In this document: positions 1 through 5,737 of the stretch, piece after piece
How the letters are laid out: every line of letters begins with the position of its first letter
How positions within the stretch are numbered: position 1 is the stretch's first letter
Assembly: GCA_017432405.1 (NCBI GenBank)
Contig: JAFRJF010000279.1
Coordinates: forward strand, 1 to 11,601
DNA length: 11,601 bases
Direction: 5' to 3'
Origin: Clostridia bacterium
GTDB lineage: Bacteria > Bacillota_A > Clostridia > Christensenellales > Aristaeellaceae
The notes under the pieces: generated by a model
Told to the model about the DNA's origin: nothing
Databases searched by the model: none
The model's input: the letters and a program-made list of their open reading frames with translations, nothing else
Translations under genes and position numbers: made by a program

Positions 1-9
1 CGCAGACAG

Positions 10-27
10 CTTCCCCTCAAGGGGAAG
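10..27. repeat. Short GC-rich hairpin, probable end of a repeat copy
   Basis: The arms CTTCCCC (10-16) and GGGGAAG (21-27) pair perfectly around a TCAA loop. The hairpin and the bases after it (TTTTGGGCGC, about 30-39) resemble the hairpin at 243-261 and its following CTTTTGGACGC in the same orientation. This suggests the right end of another copy of the element at 76-275, cut by the window edge. That reading is inference from similarity within the window. No coding sequence is seen here. Confidence 0.55.
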
Positions 28-75
28 CCTTTTGGGCGCGACAGTAGGTATTTTTCCTTAAGTTGATGACATTGC

Positions 76-275
76 CCTTGGAGGGGAAGGTGGCGCGTGG
101 CCGAAGGCCTAGCGAAGCGTCCAGCGCCGGAAGAGGTCCCCACACGTTGCGACTCGCACCTATGTCCTGATTGATGTTGTCTCAGCGACAAGGACCTCTT
201 CCGTCTTTCCCGGAACAATGCAAGCATTTTCCGGGAAATCCACCTTCCCCAAAGGGGAAGGCTACTTTTGGACGC
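76..275. repeat. Nested palindromic intergenic element (REP/MITE-like)
   Basis: The gene-free stretch 1-328 is dominated by an ordered set of inverted repeats. The outer arms GGGGAAGGTGG (83-93) and CCACCTTCCCC (240-250) are perfect complements. Inside them CGGAAGAGGTCC (128-139) pairs perfectly with GGACCTCTTCCG (192-203). The left flank holds a small GGCC-GAA-GGCC hairpin (99-109). The right flank holds a long hairpin with ten-base arms 206-215 and 229-238, extended by AATG/CATT. The right outer arm also folds on itself (CCTTCCCC 243-250 with GGGGAAGG 254-261). No open reading frame or transposase is present, so a non-autonomous repeat or a structured RNA are both possible. It lies just downstream of fabZ and could shield or terminate that transcript. 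Confidence 0.6.
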
Positions 276-328
276 TCCGCCCTCTCCCCAACAAATCAGA
301 ATATGCCTGACTAAAGATGAGATGTTTT

Positions 329-757
329 TTATTTTCCGATCATGAACATGAACTCGCCCGAGGCGCAAACCTCGTCGCCCACCTTCGCTTTGCCCTTGAC
401 GACGAAGAGCGTGCCCTTGCTGCGCACCAGCGTGGAATGGACGGTGATGGTGTCGCCGGGGCGCACCGGGCGGCGGAAGCGCACGCTGTTGATGCCCGCG
501 TAGTAGGGCGTGCCGCCGGGAATGGCGTCCTTCATCAGCATGCAGGAGGCCTGGGCGATGATCTCGCACTGGATCACGCCCGGCACCACCGGGTTGCCCG
601 GAAAGTGGCCCCGCAGGAAGAACTCGTCGCCCCGCACGCGGTAGACGCCCTCGGCGGTGCCGTCCTCCAGCAGCGCCGCCTCGTCCAGCAGCGCCATGTC
701 GTCGCGGTGGGGCAGTATCTCAGCGATCTGCGCGCGGTTCAAGCGTTCGGTTGGCAT
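329..757 (-). CDS. fabZ: 3-hydroxyacyl-ACP dehydratase FabZ
   Basis: This gene encodes the cytosolic hotdog-fold enzyme that removes water from 3-hydroxyacyl-ACP to give trans-2-enoyl-ACP in each elongation round. The 142-residue product has the usual FabZ length. It shows the N-terminal LPHRDD motif (residues 16-20) and the active-site stretch GHFPGNPVVPGV with catalytic His51, followed by the conserved Glu65 in CEIIAQ. The start is supported by an AGGA-type ribosome binding site (TCCTCC on the plus strand at 765-770), seven bases before the ATG. It is the last gene of the fab operon in this window, 56 bases after fabF, with a perfect hairpin in that gap. The usual LPHRYPFLLVD motif is replaced by LPHRDDMALLDEA, a divergence I would expect in clostridial relatives. 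FabA is less likely given the short length and motifs. Confidence 0.93.
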   Translation of the reverse strand: MPTERLNRAQIAEILPHRDDMALLDEAALLEDGTAEGVYRVRGDEFFLRGHFPGNPVVPGVIQCEIIAQASCMLMKDAIPGGTPYYAGINSVRFRRPVRPGDTITVHSTLVRSKGTLFVVKGKAKVGDEVCASGEFMFMIGK

Positions 758-785
758 ATTGTTTTCCTCCGTTTGTTGGGTTGAT

Positions 786-822
786 AAATACTGATTTGTC
801 GCAGCGCGACAAATCAGTATTT
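786..822. repeat. Perfect 17-bp-arm palindrome at the fabF stop codon
   Basis: The arms AAATACTGATTTGTCGC (786-802) and GCGACAAATCAGTATTT (806-822) are exact complements around a three-base AGC loop. On the minus strand the hairpin begins inside the last codons of fabF and includes its TGA stop (814-816). It has no T-run after it, so it is not a textbook intrinsic terminator. A related palindrome lies at 5703-5737. It could stabilise the 3' end of fabF in the fabF-fabZ mRNA, act as a weak terminator, or be a dispersed repeat. Confidence 0.85.
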
Positions 823-2043
823 CCTCAGCGCTACCACCGCGTTATGTCCCCCGAACCCCAGCGACGAGGAAATTGCCACCTCGACGTCGGCCTTCACGGC
901 TTCACCCGGCACATAGTTGAGGTCGCACTCGGGGTCCGGCTGCTCCAGGTGGACGGTGGGCGGCACGACGCCGTGCTTCAGCGCCAGGGCGCAAGTGATG
1001 GCCTCCACCGCGCCGGCGGCGCCCAGCATGTGGCCGGTCATGGACTTGGTGGAGCTGATCAACGCCGCGCGGGCGGCTTCCTCCCCCATCGCCTTCTTGA
1101 TGGCCAGGGTCTCCACCTTGTCGTTCATTGGGGTGCCGGTGCCGTGGGCGTTGATGTACAGTTTCTCGCCCTGCCAGCCGGCCTCCTCCAGCGCCAATTT
1201 GATGGCGTTGGCCGCGCCGACGGCCTCGGCGTGGGGGGCGGTGATGTGGTAGGCGTCACAGGTGTTGCCGTAGCCGCAGACCTCGGCGTAGATCCGCGCG
1301 CCGCGGGACACTGCGTGCTCGTACTCCTCCAGCACCGCGATGCCCGCGCCCTCGCCCATCACGAAGCCGGCGCGGCGGGCGTCGAAAGGCAGGGAGGCGG
1401 CGTTGGGGTCCTCGCTCTCGCTGAGGGCCTTCATGTTGGAAAAGCCCGCCACCGCCAGGGGGATGATGGTCGCCTCGGCGCCGCCGGCGATGATGGCGTC
1501 AGCGTGGCCGTATTTGATGGCACGGAACGCCTCGCCGATGGCGTGGCTGCTGGTGGCGCAGGCCGTCACCACGGGCAGGCAGGGCCCCTGGGCGTTGAAG
1601 TGGATGGCGATGTTGCCCGCCGCCATATTGCCGATCATCATCGGTATGAAGAACGGGGACACCCGCGTGGGGCCGCGGTTCAGCAGCTTCTCGGTCTCCT
1701 GCACGAAGGTCTGCATGCCGCCGATGCCGCTGCCCACGTACACGCCGAAGCGCTCCGGGGCCACCCTGCCCTCGATGCCGCTGTCGGCCACGGCCTGCAT
1801 CGCCGCCGCCATGGCGTACTGGGCAAACAGGTCGGTGCGCTTGGCCTGGGCCCGGTCGATGCCCACGGCCTCGGGGTCGAAGTCCTTCACCTCGGCGGCC
1901 AGCGTCGCCTTGTAGCCGGTGGTGTCGAAGCGGGTGATCGGCCCGACGCCGCACACGCCCCGGGTCAGGCTGTCGAAAAAGGTTTTCGCATCGTTGCCCA
2001 CCGGTGAGATGACGCCGATGCCGGTCATAACTACACGTTTCAT
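814..2043 (-). CDS. fabF: Beta-ketoacyl-ACP synthase II FabF
   Basis: This is the condensing enzyme that elongates acyl-ACP with malonyl-ACP in the cytosolic type II pathway. The 409-residue product matches the length of the family. The thiolase-fold catalytic triad is complete: nucleophile Cys162 in TACATSS, His300 in NAHGTGTPMND and His338 in KSMTGHMLGAAG. The C-terminal GFGGHNAVVAL motif is also present. KASII/FabF is favoured over KASI/FabB because of the Cys-His-His motifs and the operon context. The ATG follows a GAGAGGA ribosome binding site about seven bases upstream. It sits 22 bases after fabG and precedes fabZ. In many related operons accB lies between fabF and fabZ; here there is only a hairpin that overlaps the fabF stop codon. 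Confidence 0.96.
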   Translation of the reverse strand: MKRVVMTGIGVISPVGNDAKTFFDSLTRGVCGVGPITRFDTTGYKATLAAEVKDFDPEAVGIDRAQAKRTDLFAQYAMAAAMQAVADSGIEGRVAPERFGVYVGSGIGGMQTFVQETEKLLNRGPTRVSPFFIPMMIGNMAAGNIAIHFNAQGPCLPVVTACATSSHAIGEAFRAIKYGHADAIIAGGAEATIIPLAVAGFSNMKALSESEDPNAASLPFDARRAGFVMGEGAGIAVLEEYEHAVSRGARIYAEVCGYGNTCDAYHITAPHAEAVGAANAIKLALEEAGWQGEKLYINAHGTGTPMNDKVETLAIKKAMGEEAARAALISSTKSMTGHMLGAAGAVEAITCALALKHGVVPPTVHLEQPDPECDLNYVPGEAVKADVEVAISSSLGFGGHNAVVALRKY

Positions 2044-2065
2044 AGGATGTCCTCTCGTGGCGTAT

Positions 2066-2809
2066 TTATCTCATAAAGAAGCCGCCGTCCACGTTGATGA
2101 CGGAGCCGGTGATGTAGCCCGCGCCGTCGCCGGCCAGGAACGCCGCCACCTCGGCCACGTCCTCGGGCTTGCCCATGCGGCGCAGCGGGATGCTCTTGCA
2201 GGCCTCCTCCAGCGCGTTCTGGTTCATGCTCGCCGTCATCGGCGTCTCGATGAAGCCGGGGGCGATGGCGTTGCAGGTCACGTTACGGCTGGCCAGCTCC
2301 CGGGCGATGGTCTTGGTCAGGCCCACCACGCCCGCCTTCGAGGCGGAATAGTTCGCCTGGCCGGCGTTGCCCATCAGGCCGGAGATCGAGGCGATGTTGA
2401 TGATGCGGCCCGCGCGCTTCTTCATGAAGTCGGCGTACAGGGCCTTGATCATCAGGAAGGTGCCCTTCAGGTTCACGGACAGCACGGCGTCGAAGTCCTC
2501 GGGGGACATGCGCAGCGCCAGCTTGTCCCGGGTGATGCCCGCGTTGTTCACCAGGATGTCCACGCCGCCCAGGGCTTCCTTCACCCGGGAAACGGCTTCG
2601 GTCACCTGGTCGTAGTCGGTGATGTCGCAGCGGGCGGCGAAGGCCCGCACGCCCAGCGCGCGAATCTCCCCGGCGGTCTGCTCGGACAGCTCCAGGCTGC
2701 CCGCGTCCAATATCGCGATGTCAGCGCCCTCGGACGCCAGCTTCAGCGCGATGGCGCGTCCAATGCCCCGCGCCCCGCCGGTGACGAGGGCCACTTTGTT
2801 GTTCAGCAT
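2066..2809 (-). CDS. fabG: 3-oxoacyl-ACP reductase FabG
   Basis: This gene encodes the NADPH-dependent short-chain dehydrogenase that reduces 3-oxoacyl-ACP to 3-hydroxyacyl-ACP. From the chosen start the protein has 247 residues, the usual FabG length. The Rossmann cofactor motif TGGARGIG is at residues 10-17 and the NNAG motif is at 88-91. The catalytic Asn113, Ser141, Tyr154 and Lys158 are all in place, with the expected 13-residue Ser-Tyr spacing. The protein ends with the DGG motif (241-243). I place the start at MLNNKVALVTGG (ATG at 2809). The longer open frame to 2854 overlaps fabK without a reason and adds an atypical N-terminus. The GGAGAGAGG ribosome binding site lies inside the end of fabK, two bases downstream of which fabG begins, which suggests translational coupling. 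Confidence 0.95.
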   Translation of the reverse strand: MLNNKVALVTGGARGIGRAIALKLASEGADIAILDAGSLELSEQTAGEIRALGVRAFAARCDITDYDQVTEAVSRVKEALGGVDILVNNAGITRDKLALRMSPEDFDAVLSVNLKGTFLMIKALYADFMKKRAGRIINIASISGLMGNAGQANYSASKAGVVGLTKTIARELASRNVTCNAIAPGFIETPMTASMNQNALEEACKSIPLRRMGKPEDVAEVAAFLAGDGAGYITGSVINVDGGFFMR

Positions 2810-2811
2810 AG

Positions 2812-3759
2812 TTATTCTATCCTCTCTCCTGCTCTTGAAAGCAGCGCCTCGCACTCATTCATCATCTCTTCGACGATCTCCTGCGCGCTCTGCTCCTTTT
2901 TGACCAGGGCGGCGATCTGGCCGGCGAGGAAGCTGCCCTCCTGGAGGTTGCCGTCCACGGCGGCCTTGCGGACCGCGCCGGTGCCGAAGGCGCTCAGCTC
3001 CTCGTCGGAGACGGCGGGGTCGCGCTCCAGCTCGGCGAATTTGTTGACGAAGGGGTTACGCAGGGCGCGGACCGGATGGCCCAGCCTGCGGCCGGTGACC
3101 TGGGTGTCGATGTCCCGGGCGGCCAGCACCTTCTGCTTGTAGTTGGGATGGATGCCGCACTCGTAGGCGGACAGGAACCGGGTGCCGCACTGCACACCCT
3201 CGGCGCCCAGCATGAACGCCGCGGCCATGCCCCGCCCGTCGGCGATGCCGCCGGCGGCCAGCACGGGAATCTTCACCGCGTCCACCACCTGGGGCACCAG
3301 GGCCATCGTGGTCAGCTCGCCCACGTGGCCGCCGGATTCGGTGCCCTCGGCGATCACAGCGGTGGCGCCGCCGCGCTCCACCCTGCGGGCGATGGCCACG
3401 GATGGCACCACGGGCACCACCTTGATGCCGGCCTCGATCCAATCGGGCATATACTTGCCGGGCAGGCCCGCGCCGGTGGTGACCACCGGCACCTTCTCCT
3501 CGGCGACCAGCTTCGCCACCGCCTGGACGTGGGGGCTCATCAGCATGATGTTCACGCCGAAGGGCTTGTCGGTCATCGCGCGGCACAGCCGAATCTGCTC
3601 GCGGACGTAGTTCTCATCGGCGTTCATGGCCGATATGATGCCCAGCCCGCCGGCATTCGAAACCGCCGCCGCCAGCTTGCCGTCGGAGACCCAGGCCATG
3701 CCGCCCTGGAAGATCGGATAGCGGATGCCGATGGCCTCGCAGACTCTGGAGCGCAGCAT
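2812..3759 (-). CDS. fabK: Enoyl-ACP reductase II FabK (FMN-dependent)
   Basis: This gene encodes the flavin-dependent enoyl-ACP reductase that completes each fatty acid elongation round; FabK replaces FabI in many Firmicutes. The 315-residue protein is a TIM-barrel of the nitronate monooxygenase/FabK family. It shows the N-terminal FQGGMAWVS motif (17-25), SNAGGLGIIS (34-43), the TESGGHVG motif (140-147) with His145 at the position of the catalytic His of pneumococcal FabK, and the phosphate-binding LAAGGIADGRG and GVQCGTRF loops (167-195). The start ATG overlaps the acpP stop by one base (TAATG), with GAGGA just upstream inside acpP. 2-nitropropane dioxygenase is the alternative within this fold, but the fab context and the His motif favour FabK. 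FabK enzymes are known to be insensitive to triclosan. Confidence 0.94.
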   Translation of the reverse strand: MLRSRVCEAIGIRYPIFQGGMAWVSDGKLAAAVSNAGGLGIISAMNADENYVREQIRLCRAMTDKPFGVNIMLMSPHVQAVAKLVAEEKVPVVTTGAGLPGKYMPDWIEAGIKVVPVVPSVAIARRVERGGATAVIAEGTESGGHVGELTTMALVPQVVDAVKIPVLAAGGIADGRGMAAAFMLGAEGVQCGTRFLSAYECGIHPNYKQKVLAARDIDTQVTGRRLGHPVRALRNPFVNKFAELERDPAVSDEELSAFGTGAVRKAAVDGNLQEGSFLAGQIAALVKKEQSAQEIVEEMMNECEALLSRAGERIE

Positions 3760-3989
3760 TACGCTTTCATCCTCTTCATGATCAGGTTCACCAGGTCCTC
3801 GATGGTGTTGACGCCCTCTTCCAGCTCGATGGTAATGCCGAATTCGTCCTCGAGGGTCATGGTCATCTCGGCAATGTCCAGGGAATCCACGTTCAGCTCC
3901 TGGAAGGTGCTGCTGTAGTGAATGGTGTCGGGGTCGATGCCCTTGGCGTCAACGATGATGTCGACGATCTTCTGATAGATTTCGTTCAT
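3759..3989 (-). CDS. acpP: Acyl carrier protein
   Basis: This is the small acidic carrier whose phosphopantetheine arm holds the growing acyl chain. The protein has 76 residues. It carries the modification motif DSLDIAE with Ser36, the usual position, followed by the acidic recognition helix and DEFGITIELEEGVNT. The start at MNEIYQK is set by a clear AGGAGG (3998-4003), eight bases before the ATG. A longer open frame to 4088 exists but has no homology-like content. The stop codon overlaps the fabK start by one base, so the two are probably translationally coupled. Upstream lies an unusually long 116-base gap with hairpins, a possible way to set ACP levels apart from fabH. Confidence 0.95.
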   Translation of the reverse strand: MNEIYQKIVDIIVDAKGIDPDTIHYSSTFQELNVDSLDIAEMTMTLEDEFGITIELEEGVNTIEDLVNLIMKRMKA

Positions 3990-4034
3990 GGTTCTTTCCT
4001 CCTGAAAAAAAATATTGTGATGTATGTCCCATAT

Positions 4035-4072
4035 GGCGGCGCGGGCGCCGCCGCTACAATGGCGCGGTAGCG
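4035..4072 (-). promoter_or_regulatory. GC-rich hairpins in the acpP leader
   Basis: In the fabH-acpP gap, GGCGGCGC (4035-4042) and GCGCCGCC (4045-4052) form a near-perfect palindrome. Next to it CGCTAC (4052-4057) pairs with GTAGCG (4067-4072) across nine bases. On the transcribed strand these precede an eight-base T-run (4005-4012) by more than 20 bases. A classic terminator is therefore not supported. A processing, stability or attenuation role is inference. I see no convincing promoter here. Confidence 0.4.
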
Positions 4073-4105
4073 TTTCACATGGCGGCACAGGCGGTGTTTA
4101 TTCGC

Positions 4106-5053
4106 CTACCACCTGATCAGCGCCGTGCCGGTGCACAGCCCCGCGCCGAAGGCGTTCAGGATCAGGCGACAGCCGGGCTTCAGCCTGCCGGCGCGGTTCA
4201 GCTCGTCCAGCAGCACCGGTATGGTGGCCGACGAGGTGTTGCCCGTGCGTTCGATGTTGTGGGGGAAGCGCTCCTCCCCCACCTTCAGGCGGGTGCGAAC
4301 GGCCTCCAGGATGCGCATATTGGCCTGGTGCAGCGCGTAGAAGTCCACGTCCTCCGGGCTGAGCCCATGGGCCTCGAGCATCTGGCGGATGTCCCTGAGG
4401 GAGTGGGAGACCGCGAACTTGTAGACCTCCTGACCCTGCATCTTCAGATACTGGGCCGGGGCGGGGTCGACGGCGAATGGACTGTTGCCCGGGGGCGTAT
4501 GGGCGCAGAGCACCTCGTGCCGGGGCTCGCTGTCGAAGCGGATGTCCTCGACGCCCTCGCCCTCGCCCACCACCGCGGCCCCGGCGGCGTCGCCGAACAG
4601 CACGCAGGTGCTGCGGTCGGTCCAGTCGGCGAAGCGGCTGAGCGCCTCGGCGCTGATCACCAGCAGCCTGCGGGCGCGACCGGAGGCGATCAGCCCCTCG
4701 GCCACGGCCAGCGCGGCGATAAAGCCGGTGCAGCCGCCGTTTAAGTCCATGCCCATGCACTTCAAGCCCAGCGCCGGCTGGACGTCGCAGGCCAGGGCGG
4801 GAGACATGGTCTCCGCCTGGACGGTGCTGACCAGCACGCAGTCGATGTCCTCCGGCGCCACCCCGGCGTTCTCCAGAGCGGCCCTGCCGGCGTTCTCGGC
4901 CAGGGATTGAAGCGTCTCAACCGACAGCACCCGGCGCTCGCGTATGCCGGTGCGGGTGGATATCCACTCGTCGTTGGTATCCAGGAACCCGGCCAGGTCG
5001 TCGTTGGTGACCACCTTCTTCGGCAGGGCGCTGCCGGTACCGAGTATTCTCAA
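4106..5053 (-). CDS. fabH: Beta-ketoacyl-ACP synthase III FabH
   Basis: This gene encodes the initiating condensing enzyme, which joins an acyl-CoA primer to malonyl-ACP and so starts fatty acid synthesis. I place the start at the TTG at 5053, giving MRILGTGSALPKK, the normal FabH N-terminus, and 315 residues. A perfect AAAGGAGG site (5062-5067) lies eight bases before it. The in-frame ATG at 5131 adds a tail encoded by a simple repeat and has no such support. The catalytic Cys108 (NGGCTGF), His242 (LHQAN) and Asn272 (GNTSS) are present, as are the TRTGIRERR substrate-loop residues (33-41). It follows the MarR gene in the operon after an 84-base gap and precedes acpP. Substrate preference (acetyl or branched primers) cannot be read from the sequence. 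Confidence 0.94.
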   Translation of the reverse strand: MRILGTGSALPKKVVTNDDLAGFLDTNDEWISTRTGIRERRVLSVETLQSLAENAGRAALENAGVAPEDIDCVLVSTVQAETMSPALACDVQPALGLKCMGMDLNGGCTGFIAALAVAEGLIASGRARRLLVISAEALSRFADWTDRSTCVLFGDAAGAAVVGEGEGVEDIRFDSEPRHEVLCAHTPPGNSPFAVDPAPAQYLKMQGQEVYKFAVSHSLRDIRQMLEAHGLSPEDVDFYALHQANMRILEAVRTRLKVGEERFPHNIERTGNTSSATIPVLLDELNRAGRLKPGCRLILNAFGAGLCTGTALIRW

Positions 5054-5061
5054 GGGAATGA

Positions 5062-5067
5062 CCTCCT
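5062..5067 (-). promoter_or_regulatory. Ribosome binding site setting the fabH TTG start
   Basis: CCTCCT on the plus strand reads AGGAGG on the coding strand, within AAAGGAGG. It lies eight bases before the TTG at 5053. There is no ATG or GTG at a suitable distance in this frame, so it decides the fabH start in favour of TTG. Confidence 0.8.
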
Positions 5068-5072
5068 TTGAA

Positions 5073-5100
5073 GGAATTGGGAATGGGAAATTGGGAATGG
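5073..5100. repeat. Two-copy 14-bp tandem repeat before fabH
   Basis: GGAATTGGGAATGG (5073-5086) is followed directly by GAAATTGGGAATGG (5087-5100), differing at one base. It fills part of the 84-base gap between the MarR gene and fabH. Translated upstream of the TTG it would give a low-complexity PNFPFPIP peptide, which supports a non-coding role. Its function is unknown. Confidence 0.7.
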
Positions 5101-5137
5101 AGAGTGGTTTGCCCCTGCCTTCTTCCCCCATTCGCCT

Positions 5138-5599
5138 TTATTGCTGAAGCTCTTCCATCTTCTCGCTGAAGAAGCCGTTCAGGGCCTTCAGCGAGCGCAG
5201 CAGCACGCCCACGTCCTCCACGGGGAGGCTGCTTCTCACGGCGTTGATCATCTTGCGCTGGGCGAACAGGTAGCCCACGTAGGCCTGGTAGCCGGCGTCC
5301 GTCAGGCGGATGATCACCCGGCGGCCGTCCTCCGTGGCCTTCTGCTTGACCAGGTAGCCCTTGGCCGTCAGCCGCTTGACCATCGCCGTGACCGAGGGCA
5401 GGGTGATGTCCAGGTCCTGGGAGAGCTCGGTGACGGTGCGGCCCCGCCGCCTGCCGCTGCCCACGCACTCGATCAGGCGCATCTCCGACAGGCTCAGCTT
5501 GCCGCCGGACAGGTCGTCCAGCATGATCTCCTCGATCTTGCCCGCGGCGCGATAGGTGCCCACCAGCAGCCGATTCAGCTCGTTGCCCAGCGCATCCAT
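5138..5599 (-). CDS. MarR-family regulator, FabT-like
   Basis: This is a 153-residue winged helix-turn-helix regulator of the MarR family. The HTH runs from about residue 54 to 80 (TVTELSQDLDITLPSVTAMV). The wing follows with the family EDGRR signature (90-94), and N- and C-terminal helices would form the dimer interface. As the first gene of the fab operon it sits where FabT lies in streptococci and related Firmicutes. FabT represses fab genes, in known cases with acyl-ACP as corepressor. By analogy this protein probably controls the operon, including itself, through the dyad over its promoter. The ATG follows a GGGAGGG ribosome binding site. The family is certain; the FabT role rests on position and I leave the symbol blank because sequence identity to FabT was not tested. 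Confidence 0.85.
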   Translation of the reverse strand: MDALGNELNRLLVGTYRAAGKIEEIMLDDLSGGKLSLSEMRLIECVGSGRRRGRTVTELSQDLDITLPSVTAMVKRLTAKGYLVKQKATEDGRRVIIRLTDAGYQAYVGYLFAQRKMINAVRSSLPVEDVGVLLRSLKALNGFFSEKMEELQQ

Positions 5600-5642
5600 A
5601 CGCCGCCCTCCCCTCTCAAGCGACCGTCGACAGCCGAAGTTA

Positions 5643-5688
5643 ATTAGTTAGACAATCTAATTGTATGCGACAGGGAGAAAAAGTCAAG
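5643..5688 (-). promoter_or_regulatory. fab operon promoter with MarR-type operator
   Basis: On the minus strand TTGACT (5683-5688) and TACAAT (5661-5666) are separated by 16 bases, giving a start point near 5654. The palindrome TTAGA-CAA-TCTAA (5649-5661) lies over the edge of the -10 box and the start point. A second overlapping dyad, AATTAG-N9-CTAATT (5643-5663), surrounds it. TTAGA/TCTAA dyads are typical MarR-family operators, so direct autorepression by the gene beginning at 5599 is likely. The promoter hexamers and dyads are seen directly; binding is inferred. Confidence 0.75.
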
Positions 5689-5702
5689 TAAATTGTGGGG
5701 GA

Positions 5703-5737
5703 AATTCTGATTTATCGCGAAGCGATAAATCAGAATT
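5703..5737. repeat. Perfect 16-bp-arm palindrome at the EAL-gene stop codon
   Basis: AATTCTGATTTATCGC (5703-5718) and GCGATAAATCAGAATT (5722-5737) are exact complements around a GAA loop. The hairpin starts on the first plus-strand base of the stop codon of the upstream EAL gene. It lies 15 bases before the -35 box of the fab promoter. It is related to the palindrome at 786-822, with paired compensating changes. It may separate the two transcripts, although no T-run follows it. Confidence 0.85.

Noticed and set aside
1..328. A gene remnant or small RNA gene at the left edge
   Set aside because: No frame with a plausible start and ribosome binding site was found, and no tRNA or rRNA-like sequence was recognised; the palindromes explain most of the structure.
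751..3918. Long plus-strand open frames opposite fabF, fabG and fabK
   Set aside because: They mirror genes with complete catalytic motifs, have low-complexity composition and lack convincing ribosome binding sites.
4005..4034. Possible intrinsic terminator between fabH and acpP
   Set aside because: The T-run on the transcribed strand is more than 20 bases from the hairpin, and the downstream genes clearly continue the operon.
3990..4088. N-terminal extension of the acyl carrier protein
   Set aside because: The extra residues resemble no ACP, and the AGGAGG at 3998-4003 sets the start at 3989.
5054..5131. ATG start for fabH at 5131
   Set aside because: It would translate the 14-bp repeat into a low-complexity tail and has no good ribosome binding site, whereas the TTG at 5053 has an ideal one and gives the family N-terminus.
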